64,000 nucleotides of DNA from Epithemia pelagica (GCA_946965045.2 OX337234.1:3100001-3164000); one strand, 5' to 3'; positions 1 through 10,790 are shown, counted from the stretch's first letter. Notes: generated from the sequence alone by a model not told the origin. Numbers and translations are program-made.

Positions 1-479
1 GCTCGTCCTCCAAGACAAACCACCACCACCTCAACGACAGTATGGTCGTTGACACATTGCTCCCATGGGACACTCCACACAAGAGTCCACAACCACCACC
101 GACCACTGTCAAGGATTCCGAGACAACAAGGACGAGGAGCGACCCAACGACGGATGCCTTGCTCATTCGGCAAGTGGCACTATGGAGTTTGGGAATCCAT
201 CAATTGCGTCTGATTGCCGACTCGATGGAACGTCGATTGCATCAGGCCAAACAAGCCTTGTCACAACAGCAACAATCCAAAACAACCTCCATGACATCCG
301 CAGCACCGTCACGAAGGGAACTCGTGAATGTCATGGCCAGTGAATGTCGAGATGTCTGTCACGACTTGCTGGGACTTCTTCAATTGATTCATTCCTCGTC
401 CTCCTCCTCATCAGTATTACAACAATCACCACAATCACCCATACAATCACCACCATCAGCATCACTATTGGGGGCGTAG
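1..479 (+). CDS. 3' end of an unknown protein, 5' truncated by the window edge
   Basis: The reading frame is open from base 3 to the TAG at 477-479. The first internal ATG is at 42, but the frame continues upstream of it, so the real start probably lies outside the window. The visible part is rich in Pro, Thr, Ser and Gln. It has one ordered-looking, probably helical stretch in the middle (LLIRQVALWSLGIHQLRLIA followed by a Gln-rich segment) and a second near the end (DVCHDLLGLLQLIH). No catalytic motif is visible and the family was not recognised. A long uninterrupted frame with amphipathic helices supports coding; function unknown. Confidence 0.5.
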   Translation, partial: SSSKTNHHHLNDSMVVDTLLPWDTPHKSPQPPPTTVKDSETTRTRSDPTTDALLIRQVALWSLGIHQLRLIADSMERRLHQAKQALSQQQQSKTTSMTSAAPSRRELVNVMASECRDVCHDLLGLLQLIHSSSSSSSVLQQSPQSPIQSPPSASLLGA

Positions 480-1955
480 ACCAAACATACTACTAGACAT
501 ACTTTAGAAAACACCGACCCACAGGATGTCAACACTTTCAAACTGCTTCGTCTTCTTCGTTCGGAGATGTCAATGGTCGTGCGATCATTCGACGGATCTG
601 CACTGTCCCTCCAGGAGGACACCAAAAAACCTTGAGGATGTCAACAATGGCGAACAAAATAGCTCAAGATATTGTCAGAGAGCGCAGCGCCGATTTGTCA
701 CTTCTAATCCTTCAAGGAGACTGGCTCTGAAAGCAACAAGAGGTAGATGAGTAATACTGGAGATTCTTCAGCGTGCTCCTCTAGCCGAGATTCGACCCGA
801 TCCGATCGCCTACTCATCCAGGACATGATGCTGTCATCGTCCGTTACTTGACAAGTATTGTATGGGACGGAGGGTTCGTGACAACCTGGGTGTCATTGTC
901 TCATTCCGAGAAGATTGACTGGGAGGGTTCAATCGTGACAGTCGCCCCAGAATCCGAACATCAAGGATACACGAAAGCCATAAGAAGGAGCAGCTGGTCC
1001 TTGTCCTTTGGCTGTTCGGTTCCATCCAAACTTCTTCTTCAGATGTCCCTGCAATCATGGCGTTAATAAGAAGAAGACTTTCTTTGGAGACAACAAGAAG
1101 GCCAAATGCTCTGTTTGCGAAGTATTCTCTTTCTAGGAGCCTGAATTCCCATTCTCCTTGCTGTACGAATAGAAAAATGAGAAGCCATTGCGAATTGCGA
1201 AGGACGAGGGGTAGTGGGCCTAGCTTTTGTTGTGTTGGGGTAGAGCGTGATGATGATGGTGGGCGTCCTTGCGACCGGTCGTAAGTCCCGAGTTGGGACT
1301 GGCGATAGATGCGTACGCACAGTCGCATGGTCTGCCCCGAATCGCTTGGGAGTTTAAAATTTCCCCCAGGATGGATGGCGTGGATACCGTTGCTCGCATA
1401 GACCCTGGCGTCTGGCGAGCTTACGTGTCCCACTCTCGGATGACCGCACACTCCACATCCCATCGTTCAAGACTAGTTTGCAGTCGTCGCCGTGTACGAT
1501 AGTGTACACGTGTCGGCATCCAAGCAAAACGAAGACACCACGAAAGTGTCGGGGGGTCGTTCGCAGTTCCATTGAAACCGATCAAGTGTAAGGGCCTCTC
1601 GTTCCGTGTTACTATTGGATTGACAGTCCATGACAGTGCTTCGCAAAGCCGTAGCGGTTCCGACCGAAAACCCGATTGGAGTGGCACTGCTTTTCATTGG
1701 TTGAAAGGTTCGTGCGTGCATTTGCGAACGGTGCCTCCCACGAAGGGAATCTCGTCTTATTATTTTTTTGTCCACTCTAGAAGACAAAAGCGAAACTCGC
1801 TCTTTGAATTGCGTTCGGGCACCTCCTCCCTCCTCACAACCAAGCAAAAAAAGGACTCTTTGGTTTCTTCTGCCATTTCTTGCGTACCAATCTCCTTTTC
1901 ATCACCATCCACCCATTCTCATTATCCTTTTCTCATCATCAACATCATCAACATC
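480..1955. other. Intergenic, no convincing gene
   Basis: Several short frames occur on both strands (the longest is about 209 codons on the minus strand, 834-1463), but none starts convincingly or shows a family motif. The 1760-1955 stretch is pyrimidine-rich and AT-rich and is probably the promoter and 5' UTR of the next gene. Confidence 0.4.
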
Positions 1956-2642
1956 ATGGTTCAACATCAAAGAGTGAAGAAGGCCGTCTTTTTAAGCATG
2001 GCCCGTACAGTCTCTCGATCCTGCAAAAGCATTGCCCATTTGCATCCTCCCGTCAGTGCCACCGAGTTTTCGTCCCCGGACGAACCCGCACATGTGGATG
2101 CCGCCAAACAATCGTCGTCGTCGTCATCATCCTGGAGAGGTATGAGTCCCTTGTTGCTCTTGTCGGGCCGATCGGCCGTCGACGATGCCGTGGTTTCGAC
2201 TTCTACGACGGACGCCAAGAAACAGGCCCATCACGAACGCTTTACGAGTTCTGCGCGCAGAAGTGGATCATTGGACGATGACCACTCGCAAGGGACGCGT
2301 CAAACCGTCTTGACCCATGAAGACGAACGACACCAACAGGCGAAACGACAACGGCGACAACAACAACTACAACAACAAGAGGATGACTTGTTTTATGATT
2401 CGAGCAACGATGGAGATTCGGACCACAGCCGCCACTTGGAAACGACAACGACAACTGCTCAGGAATTGGACGAAGAAGGACGCAAAGCCTACTATCGCCG
2501 TCAAGTGGAAGAAGACCTCAAGGACATTGCGCAACAACGAAGAGTCTTTTATCGCATGCAAGTGGCCCAAGACTTGCGTGTGGCCATGGCCCAATTACAA
2601 CAAGAACAACAAGCCGGCAGTGGCATGGCCATGGCCCAGTAA
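1956..2642 (+). CDS. Unknown protein with two YYRxQVxEDL motifs
   Basis: A 228-residue protein from the first ATG of the frame. A second ATG at 1998 gives MARTVSRS, which lines up with the MARTLTRS start of the gene at 9900-10790, so 1998 may be the true start. The centre is low-complexity (Ser and Gln runs, acidic DSSNDGDSD). The C-terminus holds two copies of one motif, YYRRQVEEDLKD and FYRMQVAQDLRV, separated by a few residues; the paralogue has one copy (YYRIQVQEDLRK). The motif reads as a short amphipathic helix, perhaps for protein binding. No known family was recognised. The ATG lies just after an AT- and pyrimidine-rich leader containing CATCATCAAC repeats. Confidence 0.65.
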   Translation: MVQHQRVKKAVFLSMARTVSRSCKSIAHLHPPVSATEFSSPDEPAHVDAAKQSSSSSSSWRGMSPLLLLSGRSAVDDAVVSTSTTDAKKQAHHERFTSSARRSGSLDDDHSQGTRQTVLTHEDERHQQAKRQRRQQQLQQQEDDLFYDSSNDGDSDHSRHLETTTTTAQELDEEGRKAYYRRQVEEDLKDIAQQRRVFYRMQVAQDLRVAMAQLQQEQQAGSGMAMAQ

Positions 2643-3807
2643 CTGCTCGTGCAGTGGTAGTTTCTCCATTGGCGCTGTTGTTCGGTAGCGACGAGGGGTT
2701 TGCTCCGTGCCGTGCTCCGAGCTCCTTTTGAGTGTAGTCACTAGTTATACAAATAATAAACCGTTTTTTATACACCACATCCTCTACTATTCGATGAACG
2801 AGCCTGTGTGTCACTGGGTATCCTTGCTCGTTCAGAATAGAAACATCAACGAATCGTATCTTTTGCCATTCACTATGGATGAAAGCACCCAAGACGTCGT
2901 TGGAGAAAGTCCATTGAGGACTCGCACCGTCGCACAAGCCGTCCATGGAGGAATGCATTGCTGCACCTCTTTTACGATTTTCATCCAGCCTGAGATACGA
3001 TTTCATTCTACTAGTAGTCTACAATAGTAGCTGAAGACAAAAGCGTTCGGTGGCCGTCGGTTCATGGTTGGTTGGTTGGTTGGTTGGTTGATACTTGATT
3101 ACATGGTTCGGGTAGGTCTGACACGTTCTGACAAGAAGGATCGTCCCAAGACATGGTATTGTTCTCATTCGATATTCTAAATCTCCTGACACGATTCTTC
3201 TCATCCATTGTCGCCGTGTGTCATACCGACCGAATCCCTGTCACCCTGTAAGGCGAACAAATGGTTGACTAGGACATATCTACGACCAATCGCACTTGTG
3301 CAAATTAACTGTATGGCGTCGGCTAGAAAGTCAATCGCATTGATCGCCTATCTACTAGTTTTGGAGTCTCGGGTACCATCAAAATTATCATCAAGCTATG
3401 TTTCTATGGTCGCAACCAACATTGTTGGTCGACTCTACTTCTTGGATCCATCCAACACAGCGGTCATCTCTTGTCTATTGTATGGCCCGAGAGAGTATCC
3501 TTCGTGTACCATCAAGTTCAACCAGCCACCCACTCGGAACATGACATCATCGTGACATACGTTTTCATAAATTACGTCCAGAAATTTCGGAGGAGCCTTC
3601 GTGTCCATCCAATTTTTTCATTGGGTAGCTAGGTCGAATCTTTACACTCCAAGGAGAAACAGAGCGACCAGCACGACCATGGGGACAAGATACAAAGGTT
3701 CCTTCTTCTTTCTCACGAGACACTTCTCTCAATCTCAATCATTACAGTCCAAACAAAACTGGCATTCCGTAAAGTCTCCTGTTGGTACTCTAGTAGATAG
3801 TTTGGAA
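2643..3807. other. Intergenic, no convincing gene
   Basis: No frame with a family motif is present. Apart from a TGGT microsatellite at 3065-3090 the stretch shows nothing clear. The last 200 bases are the upstream region of the FKBP gene; the reading frame of that gene is open back to 3601, so alternative upstream starts (ATG at 3679) cannot be excluded. Confidence 0.4.
3065..3090. repeat. (TGGT)n microsatellite
   Basis: About six and a half uninterrupted TGGT units in intergenic DNA. Confidence 0.9.
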
Positions 3808-4614
3808 ATGTCAGACTCGTCAACCGACAGCAAGAAGCGTCGTTCGACCGGTGAGACCCCAACGAATCATCCGGATCGTCACGTGGCAGCATGTGCCTCC
3901 CCCGAAACGGACCTCGGTGATGACGACAACAAGGACGACACTAAAAACGCCAAAGCACCGACGACAAACAACAGCAACAAGAAGACGAAAAACTCCACCA
4001 CAACAACAACGACAAGAAGGACGGAAAAACCACCCAAGACTGTCTTGGACAAGATTGTGTATGCGATTCGACATCAACCGACGACCACGTCCAAGGGTGT
4101 CTCTCGCGTCGCCTTGTGCAAATACTTGAAATCAGAATGGAATTGCGACAATGCATCCGCAATCAAAAAGGCCTTGAAACAGGGCGTCGACAAGGGATAC
4201 TTGATTCAATCGGGACAAAGTTTTCGTGTGGCGGGCGATCCCATCCCCGAACCAACCGAACCGGAAGCACGAGTCGAAATCCAAACCATGAAACCAGGAG
4301 GATCGAGCCAGGATGGTACAACAGGCGCCCAACACGGGGATACGGTCGTTGTAAAATACAAGGGTACCTTGTCGAATGGCCGTGTCTTTGATGCTGCGCC
4401 ATCCTTTGAATTTGTCTTGGGGGCGGGGGAAGTGATTGCTGGATGGGAACACGGCATTGCCGGTATGATGGTGGGCGAAGTCCGACAATTGATTGTCCCA
4501 CCCAAGTTGGGGTATGGCAAGCGAGGGGCACCACCCGAAATTCCACCCAATGCCACTCTCCACTTTACCGTGACGCTCCGGAACCGAATCCCACCACCCC
4601 CCAATACACGATAA
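3808..4614 (+). CDS. Linker-histone (H15) / FKBP peptidyl-prolyl isomerase fusion
   Basis: 268 residues from the ATG at 3808; an ATG at 3679 would add a basic, transit-like extension. Residues 1-75 are low complexity (acidic, then Lys/Thr rich). Residues about 76-143 match the globular winged helix of histone H1: VLDKIVYAIRHQ, then SRVALCKYLKSEW, then AIKKALKQGVDKGYLIQSG. Residues about 156-259 are a complete FKBP domain. Residues equivalent to the FKBP12 active site are all present: Y184, F194, D195, F202, V209, I210, W213, Y236 and F253, so rotamase activity and FK506 binding are likely. Nucleolar and histone-chaperone FKBPs of plants and fungi pair an acidic N-terminus with FKBP; a true H1-like domain is less usual. 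Inferred role: a nuclear, chromatin-bound prolyl isomerase. Confidence 0.88.
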   Translation: MSDSSTDSKKRRSTGETPTNHPDRHVAACASPETDLGDDDNKDDTKNAKAPTTNNSNKKTKNSTTTTTTRRTEKPPKTVLDKIVYAIRHQPTTTSKGVSRVALCKYLKSEWNCDNASAIKKALKQGVDKGYLIQSGQSFRVAGDPIPEPTEPEARVEIQTMKPGGSSQDGTTGAQHGDTVVVKYKGTLSNGRVFDAAPSFEFVLGAGEVIAGWEHGIAGMMVGEVRQLIVPPKLGYGKRGAPPEIPPNATLHFTVTLRNRIPPPPNTR

Positions 4615-5185
4615 TAAGAAGCAATACACACTGGGAGAACCAATCAGGACAAAGGGACTCTCTAAATGAAGTTCATGAAGAAGAAGAAGATTCTATCAAG
4701 ACCACGGAGCACCCTTGCGTTGTACCGTATTCAAAGGACAATGGTGTGGAATATTCGTTGTGATGAAGACAAATGACTGTCATGACGGCAGATCAAAAAA
4801 TTGATCCAAAGTTTCACGATTCAAACATCCAAAGCTATATATTAGCCGAAGAAACGCGCAAGAGAAATGTTACAAACGTCACGGCTATCTGAATCAGAAA
4901 AGGAAATTGGTAATGTTTTCCCCTCTTGTGTTCAGCCTCGAACACTCCAGACCGATTTATCTCCAGCACAGTGCAAAACGGAGAACGCGAGAAAGAAAAG
5001 TGCCACCATGTCCCAACCAAGCTGGAAAGAATGACGTTGAGGTACTTTGGCTTTTTCTTGTCGAACCAACCAACCAATATAGGATATACGTTCTGAACCG
5101 GCGGCTGTCCAGTGAACCAACGAGTGGTCGATCGAGGTTGCTCCGTTTTGGGATCCTGTTCCGTCGAGAGTTTTTTGAGTGCGTC
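4615..5185. other. Intergenic between convergent genes
   Basis: Separates the ends of the FKBP gene (+) and the membrane-protein gene (-). Only short frames are present and nothing is recognisable. Confidence 0.5.
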
Positions 5186-5803
5186 TTATAATACGAGGAG
5201 AATGGATTCGGAGAAGGACAAGACCATTCCCAGGAGGACTGCGCATCCATGGGCGACCGTGGTAATGGGTTCGGCGGTCCACGCATAATACAGGACTCCC
5301 ACGGCATTGAGAACTCCCAACCCCCATTCCAGCGTCCGAATCGTTGTGGTGGTTGTTGTTGATGTCGACGGATGATTCCTATTGTTAGGGCCTCGAACCA
5401 AGGGCGTTGTGGTTGTCGTCGTCGTAGCAGTGGCAGGTGGGTGTGGGTCGTGTTGGGTCGAATCTCGTGACACCATTCGGGATTTGTGCAGATACCAACC
5501 AACACAGGCACACCACACAATGGAAATTCCGGAACAGGCCAGAATCAAACACAAGCCAATTTGAAAGGCCATGGTGAAAACCAGGGATGCCATGGGAATC
5601 GCCACCTCGTGTTGGTAGTGTGAAGACGACAATGTTTGTTGTTGTTGTGGAACCGCCACCCACAACCACCAATAGACCAAGGTCGACACGTTGAGTGTGA
5701 GCAAGGTATAATTAATGGCCATGTCCAACGTACTTCCACCATAGGTTACGATACAACCAATGTTTTCGACAAGATGAGACGGATCCGTTCCACACTCATC
5801 CAT
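5186..5803 (-). CDS. Multi-pass membrane protein, unknown
   Basis: 205 residues from the first ATG (MDECGTDPSHL) on the minus strand. Hydrophobic segments sit at about residues 28-50, 70-106 (long enough for two passes), 155-170 and 178-202, giving four or five membrane passes. Between the third and fourth lies a Thr-rich, His/Pro-rich loop (about 110-145) that is probably disordered. The stop at 5186 follows directly after the last hydrophobic segment. No family was recognised; the pattern (small, four to five TM, variable loop) also suits the unrelated membrane protein at 57394, with which it shares no evident sequence. Role unknown. Confidence 0.6.
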   Translation of the reverse strand: MDECGTDPSHLVENIGCIVTYGGSTLDMAINYTLLTLNVSTLVYWWLWVAVPQQQQTLSSSHYQHEVAIPMASLVFTMAFQIGLCLILACSGISIVWCACVGWYLHKSRMVSRDSTQHDPHPPATATTTTTTTPLVRGPNNRNHPSTSTTTTTTIRTLEWGLGVLNAVGVLYYAWTAEPITTVAHGCAVLLGMVLSFSESILLVL

Positions 5804-6342
5804 ACTGATGTAGTGTATATGGGAATGCAACAACAACAAGACCAACAATACAAAAAGACGATGGATGGATGTGTGGTTCGATCTTTATATGGTGCCAGGG
5901 TCGTCACGACGTTGTTTGGATCTTTTGTCCAAAATGTGGTCAGTGATCTTTTTCACACCAGTCGCAGAACAGGCATAAAGATTCGGAGAGTGATCTGAAA
6001 TCTGAACCCATGTTGACCACCATGGTGACCGGAAGGGTAAGGCACAGATCTCTCGTCCACTACTCCATGCATGACTCCGTGAACTGTCTGTTCTTGGACG
6101 GATCCGTGGATTCATGCGAGCTGGAAGGAATGGGCGAGAGAGTTTGAAAATTTTAAGTTGTTGCATGTGCTTGCTCACATTCGGTAACGACCAACATTAT
6201 TTTACGAGAGGAAGATTCGAATTCTACCTACTGGATCCCAAAAAAAAGATGAGGAGGACGTTTGCCAGTGTCGCTTTCATTTCTTGAAAGCAAATTGCCC
6301 AGTCCACGACACCAGAGCGTTTGAATCCGTGACAAGAACACC
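5804..6342. other. Intergenic between divergent genes
   Basis: Holds the 5' flanks of the minus-strand membrane gene and the plus-strand basic-block gene. No gene or motif stands out. Confidence 0.5.
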
Positions 6343-6864
6343 ATGGCTCGTACAACCACAACGACGACAAGTTTTGCTCAGACACCTCCGAGGCCAATGA
6401 CGAGGCCCAATCCAAGCGGGCATTATACTTTGGGACCGGTTCGGTCTGCCGCAATCAGTCCAGTACCAGGAGCAGGACAAGAGGATGAAACACTGGAACA
6501 AGCCAAGCATCGTCGTGACATTCAATCCGAGAAAAAACGGGCCGCCCGTCTTCGCGCTCGAGACATGCTTCAAGGCAAGTCCGTCAAGGAACCCAAAGAC
6601 TATCTGGGCCCCAAGTCCCTCTTGGCCTCGCAGCCGTATTATACGCCGCCCCGTACCAAGGTAGTATCCTCCAATAACCACCAGCACCAGCACCATACGC
6701 GCACTACCAACGACACCCAGAATCATCCGGTTGTCAAACACGAAACTGTCAACTCCAATTCGGTGGTGACAACGAAAACAACGACGACCACTACGACAAC
6801 AACAACTACTACGACCACCAACGAACCATCGCCCCGACGCACGCGAAGTCACAAGCGTTATTGA
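6343..6864 (+). CDS. Basic-block protein, first of a tandem paralogous pair
   Basis: 173 residues beginning MARTTTTTTSF. A block at about residues 51-95 (EQAKHRRDIQSEKKRAARLR, then ARDMLQGKSV, then DYLGPKSLLA) is nearly the same as one in the next gene downstream. The block is strongly basic and helical and could bind nucleic acid or act as a nuclear localisation signal, but it lacks the Asn-x7-Arg spacing of bZIP basic regions. The rest is low-complexity, including an 18-residue Thr run and a basic C-terminal tail (RRTRSHKRY). It lies about 800 bp upstream of its paralogue on the same strand, so the pair arose by tandem duplication. Family unknown. Confidence 0.7.
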   Translation: MARTTTTTTSFAQTPPRPMTRPNPSGHYTLGPVRSAAISPVPGAGQEDETLEQAKHRRDIQSEKKRAARLRARDMLQGKSVKEPKDYLGPKSLLASQPYYTPPRTKVVSSNNHQHQHHTRTTNDTQNHPVVKHETVNSNSVVTTKTTTTTTTTTTTTTTNEPSPRRTRSHKRY

Positions 6865-7670
6865 CTTGGCGCTAAACATGCATCGAGTAACCACTGACAC
6901 AAAAGAACTGAAAAAACCGACCAATTGCATTGAAACATTCAACCATCATACCCATGTCTCTCATCATCACCAACAGCATCATCAGTCCACACTGGACAGG
7001 AACATTGAATCAAGAATAAACCCTTGGGACGTTTTGTTCTGCCTAGGCGAAATCTTCGCTACATTAATCCATACTAACGAAAAGTAATACACACACTCAT
7101 AGGAATACTTGCCACTGCACAAACCTGTTTTCGATAAGAACTTTACATGTCTCGCGAAAGAAGTATCTGTCCATTCTGACTTCAGAATGAACAATCATAG
7201 AATTGTCCTTATGATTATGCGTGAGGTCCGAGATTTTTCAGTGAGAGTACTACACAGTGGTCAGTGTTCTGTCCAGTCGCGTACGATTTCCCTTCCTTTT
7301 TTCGTTCGGCGACAATGACGAGAGAGAGACACAAGATCCGCGTCGCTAAAAGCCATTGCAATCAATTCGTGGATAAATGAGTTGTTGCTCCCTTCGCATC
7401 GATCCAAGACATGACCAAGAGTGAAGCACCAAAGAGAAGTGAGGATGGAACGACTTCGATGGCCATTCCAAAATTTGTATGTGCGTGACTTCTCGGATGG
7501 TTGTCACACTCGGGAGCGATTCAAAACCAACAACCATTGACCACCATCCCACGCAATTCTACTCACAGATCAAGCCACACGTCGGTACAATTTTGACGCA
7601 CACAGACAAACGCGGAGAACCTCGCCAGTGGTCGTATCATTGACGACGACAACACAACAACAACAACAAC
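6865..7670. other. Intergenic between tandem paralogues
   Basis: No convincing gene. The last 40 bases before the next ATG are a CAACAACAAC-rich leader, a common 5' UTR type in this window. Confidence 0.5.
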
Positions 7671-8507
7671 ATGTCTCGCACGGGGGATCGTCGTCATTCT
7701 CGTACTCCTGTGCAACCACAGCAAGTTCAGCGTACTCCACCCCGACGCAACTCCCATGTAACTGCTTCCGCTTCGTCAGAGACCGCACAAGGTGAATCAA
7801 CCGAACAAGCTCGTCATCGTCGGGCACTGCAAGCGGAGAAACGTCGAGCGGCGAGACTTCGAGCGAGGGACTTTCACCAAGGCAAGAATGTCAAGTCGCC
7901 AGAGCAGTACCTTTCGCCTTCGTCGCTCTTGGCCAAATCGTCGCCTTCCGTGAAAGCCTCTTCCTCCGTACGTGCTAGCGTGTACGGATCAGCCGCCTCC
8001 AAGAAACCTGGCCCGGTCTTTTCCAGTACAGGACATGCTCGTACACCACGTCCCGGTTATTCCACAAGCGATGAAGAAGAGGAGGAGGAAGACCAAGAAC
8101 ACTACAAAGATGCTCGCCGCGATAGTACTGGAAGTAATGCCGTTTACTACGAAGCCATGCAGGAGGAGGAAAGCAATCTGGAACTTCCCCTTGATTTGGC
8201 ATCTCTCTCCTTTTCCAGTCCGGCCGCTGTGGCCGTGCAAGAGAATCAAGCCAAACTTGAGCGCATCAAGGAGGAATGGGCTCGCATGTCCGATACCTTG
8301 CGCAAACGGGCCTGTCAGATGGAACTGCAATTGGCCAGTTTGGAAGACAATCATGGAAATCACAATGGTTCCCCGTATGCCTCCATGCATCGGCGAATCA
8401 ACGGCACCACGACACGAGAACAATTGGAATTCTTTTCGCGAGAACGCAAAACCCTCTGGAAGGATCTCATGACGCTGACGCAACAAGTCCACGCGATTGG
8501 AGAGTAG
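7671..8507 (+). CDS. Basic-block protein, second and longer paralogue
   Basis: 278 residues starting MSRTGDRRHSRTP. The shared block is at about residues 43-87 (EQARHRRALQAEKRRAARLR, then ARDFHQGKNV, then YLSPSSLLA). Compared with the upstream copy it has a long extra C-terminus: an acidic stretch (DEEEEEEDQEH, about 125-135), then from about residue 185 a helical, coiled-coil-like region (VQENQAKLERIKEEWARMSD, then TLRKRACQMELQLASLED) and a final helix with EQLEFFSRERKTLWKDLMTL. Conservation of the block against drift elsewhere suggests it is the functional part. No named family was recognised. Confidence 0.75.
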   Translation: MSRTGDRRHSRTPVQPQQVQRTPPRRNSHVTASASSETAQGESTEQARHRRALQAEKRRAARLRARDFHQGKNVKSPEQYLSPSSLLAKSSPSVKASSSVRASVYGSAASKKPGPVFSSTGHARTPRPGYSTSDEEEEEEDQEHYKDARRDSTGSNAVYYEAMQEEESNLELPLDLASLSFSSPAAVAVQENQAKLERIKEEWARMSDTLRKRACQMELQLASLEDNHGNHNGSPYASMHRRINGTTTREQLEFFSRERKTLWKDLMTLTQQVHAIGE

Positions 8508-9899
8508 ACCAGCATGGGAATGCTACGAGACGAGATAAGCCTTGAAAGACGTGGTGGGATCACGAGCTCCGTCATCGTCTGATTGCTTGTCACGAAAGTA
8601 TCTATTTGGAATAGAGAGTTGGTACTACCATAATGTACTAGCTGCTCCAAACTATGTTTCATGTGCTGACTGACTGATGCACCCGCAATGGAATAGGATT
8701 ACGAATACATACAACAGGTGGAATTCGAAAGACTTTGCATCTGTCGTCTTCTTGTCGATCTGAGAGACAAACAGGGAATCCTCTTCTTTCTATGATTGAG
8801 CACCAGTTCTGCAACATGGAAACAGAAACTATTCCTCCTATGGAAGGAGCGGATGCATACGTTATGCAACGATCTCTTCCTCTACCGTCGAAAAGGTGTG
8901 GAGGCAGCTAAGGAAGTCCCGGGAGACCAATCAGGCGTATGGCGCATTCAATTTTCCGCGACCAGATAAAAAGCCCAGTCAATTCCAGCTGACGAGTTGT
9001 TCTTCATTCCTCCGCAACTGCAATGGAGCGCATCTTTCACCACAAAATTTGCAATTGCAATTGCATCTCATCCCTTGCTTGTCTTTTGGGTGTCTTTTGC
9101 GCACTATGTTCAACGGAGGCAACCTCATGCCTCATGTACGGGAGTAGCGAGCAGATGGGGAAAGACAGGAACAGTTGCTTCAAATCGATGAAAGTGCAAA
9201 TCGTATCCAAAAGTGGGTGAGGTGGACAGGAAGTTCAAATGAAATTGCAACAATTATTTGACGTGTGGCAGAGGGCGAAACGACATTGTCCAACCACAAG
9301 CAACGGCACCATCCGTCCACGACATTCAATCATTGGCACTATGCACCAAAGACATGGAAACCAATTGCAAACGGTTCCTCGCACCATTGGACCTCATGGA
9401 TTCTTCCGTGGCCACGATGGTACGAAGAGGAATGGGAAAGCTTCATGGGATCGTCTCTTCAATGAATGCTAGGAAGGTGTTAGAGGAACGTAAAATAGAA
9501 TCTTGTCATTGCTTTGGCAACGCTTCTACCTAGTCATTAAACCAATGTTGTCGAAGAAAATGAATCTGGGAAGCTAATTTAATTGATCGGGCGGAAAGGT
9601 TCCCTTCTTCCATGGATCTATGGCATCCGCGTTTCCCCTCTTTTGTTTGAAGGAGGAGAGGCGCAGGACCGAGGATTGCACGACGGCAAGTTCTGAATGG
9701 TCATGAGTATCTGTTGCTGGATTCGATGAGTTACCATGTGTGTGTATGCATGTGCTGAAGAAGATTGAATGAGGTCAAAGTGCGTTACAGTGCAATTATT
9801 GGTATCGAGAAATGAATTGCTATGGAAACAAAGATTCGCCATTGCTGGAATCTTTGTCAATGAGAATATTTTGTGCAATAGCGGCAAGGCACTTAGCCA
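8508..9899. other. Intergenic, no convincing gene
   Basis: About 1.4 kb with only short overlapping frames (for example around 8896-9220 and 9239-9533) that show no motif or clear start. Nothing else seen. Confidence 0.4.
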
Positions 9900-10790
9900 C
9901 TAGTCTTGCTGCGTGGATTCGTTCGCCTTCATGAGGCGAGCAGCCTTGCGGAGATCTTCTTGGACTTGGATGCGGTAGTACAGCTTACGAAACTCCTTGA
10001 GCTCTTGATCAGACAACAAGCCTTGCTTCTCCAACTCCTCCATGTCCCAAAAGTATTCTTCTTCCGCCTCTTCCTCGACGTGCTGTTCTTCTTCGTGTTC
10101 CTCCTCCTCCTCGTGATCTTCTTCTTCGTCGTCCTCTTCTTCGTCATGCAAGAGAGGATCGTGTTCTTCGGTGGAGGCTGTGCTACTGCCACTGCTGTTT
10201 TCCCATGTGGCCGCTGCAGCTCCTCCATTGTCGTCAATAATGGTGGGATCGTCCAAAATCATGACCACCTTTTGGGGGGGAACACGAGCCACTTTTTTCT
10301 TGATTTTCTTGATCCATTTTCGTCTCCTTCGTTGAGGAGATGGTTTCTTGAGGACCGAGCAAAGACCAGGAGGACTGTTGGGTGCGGCGGCTGCCAGTGT
10401 GGCTCGAGTGGGAGACACCACTCCATCCAGAGTGGCACTCGTCGTGGTGGATCGAGTCACAGATGTACTAGAATCACGAGATGAAATGGTCCGAGACGGT
10501 GAAGAAGCAATGGGATCTTGGAGAATGGCTGCTCGTGACTTGAGAAGTAACGAGGGCAAGGAAAAGGGTCGTCTCGTCGAAAGGCTGGTGTTCGAGCTCG
10601 AAGATACCACTTGTTGTCTTCTTGGAGTTGGAACAAGTGCAATGAGTTTGTTTCGATAAAATGCAGCAATCAAACCTTGAGGTTTTTCACGCTTCTCATA
10701 ACTGTCCGTGGTGTCGTTGGTTTTGTAGTTGTTTCGAGCTGCCGGTGGTTTGGCAATTCGATGATACGAACGAGTCAATGTACGAGCCAT
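9900..10790 (-). CDS. Unknown protein with a YYRxQVxEDLR motif (paralogue of 1956-2642)
   Basis: 296 residues from the ATG at 10790 (MARTLTRSYHRIAKPPAARN). The N-terminal MARTLTRS and the C-terminal LYYRIQVQEDLRKAARLM match the gene at 1956-2642 (MARTVSRS and YYRRQVEEDLKD). Between them lie a Ser/Arg-rich half, a basic patch (RRRRKWIKKIKKKVARVP, about 150-170) and a long acidic run (Glu/Asp, His-interspersed, about 215-250). The basic patch followed by an acidic run, then an amphipathic end, suggests a nuclear or scaffold protein, but this is inference. Family unknown; probably diatom-restricted. Confidence 0.7.
   Translation of the reverse strand: MARTLTRSYHRIAKPPAARNNYKTNDTTDSYEKREKPQGLIAAFYRNKLIALVPTPRRQQVVSSSSNTSLSTRRPFSLPSLLLKSRAAILQDPIASSPSRTISSRDSSTSVTRSTTTSATLDGVVSPTRATLAAAAPNSPPGLCSVLKKPSPQRRRRKWIKKIKKKVARVPPQKVVMILDDPTIIDDNGGAAAATWENSSGSSTASTEEHDPLLHDEEEDDEEEDHEEEEEHEEEQHVEEEAEEEYFWDMEELEKQGLLSDQELKEFRKLYYRIQVQEDLRKAARLMKANESTQQD

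Noticed and set aside
834-1463. 209-codon minus-strand frame
   Set aside because: No motif, biased composition, overlapped by equally long frames in other phases.
9906-10484. 192-codon plus-strand frame rich in Leu and Phe
   Set aside because: Antisense of the acidic run of the 9900-10790 gene; hydrophobicity is a by-product.
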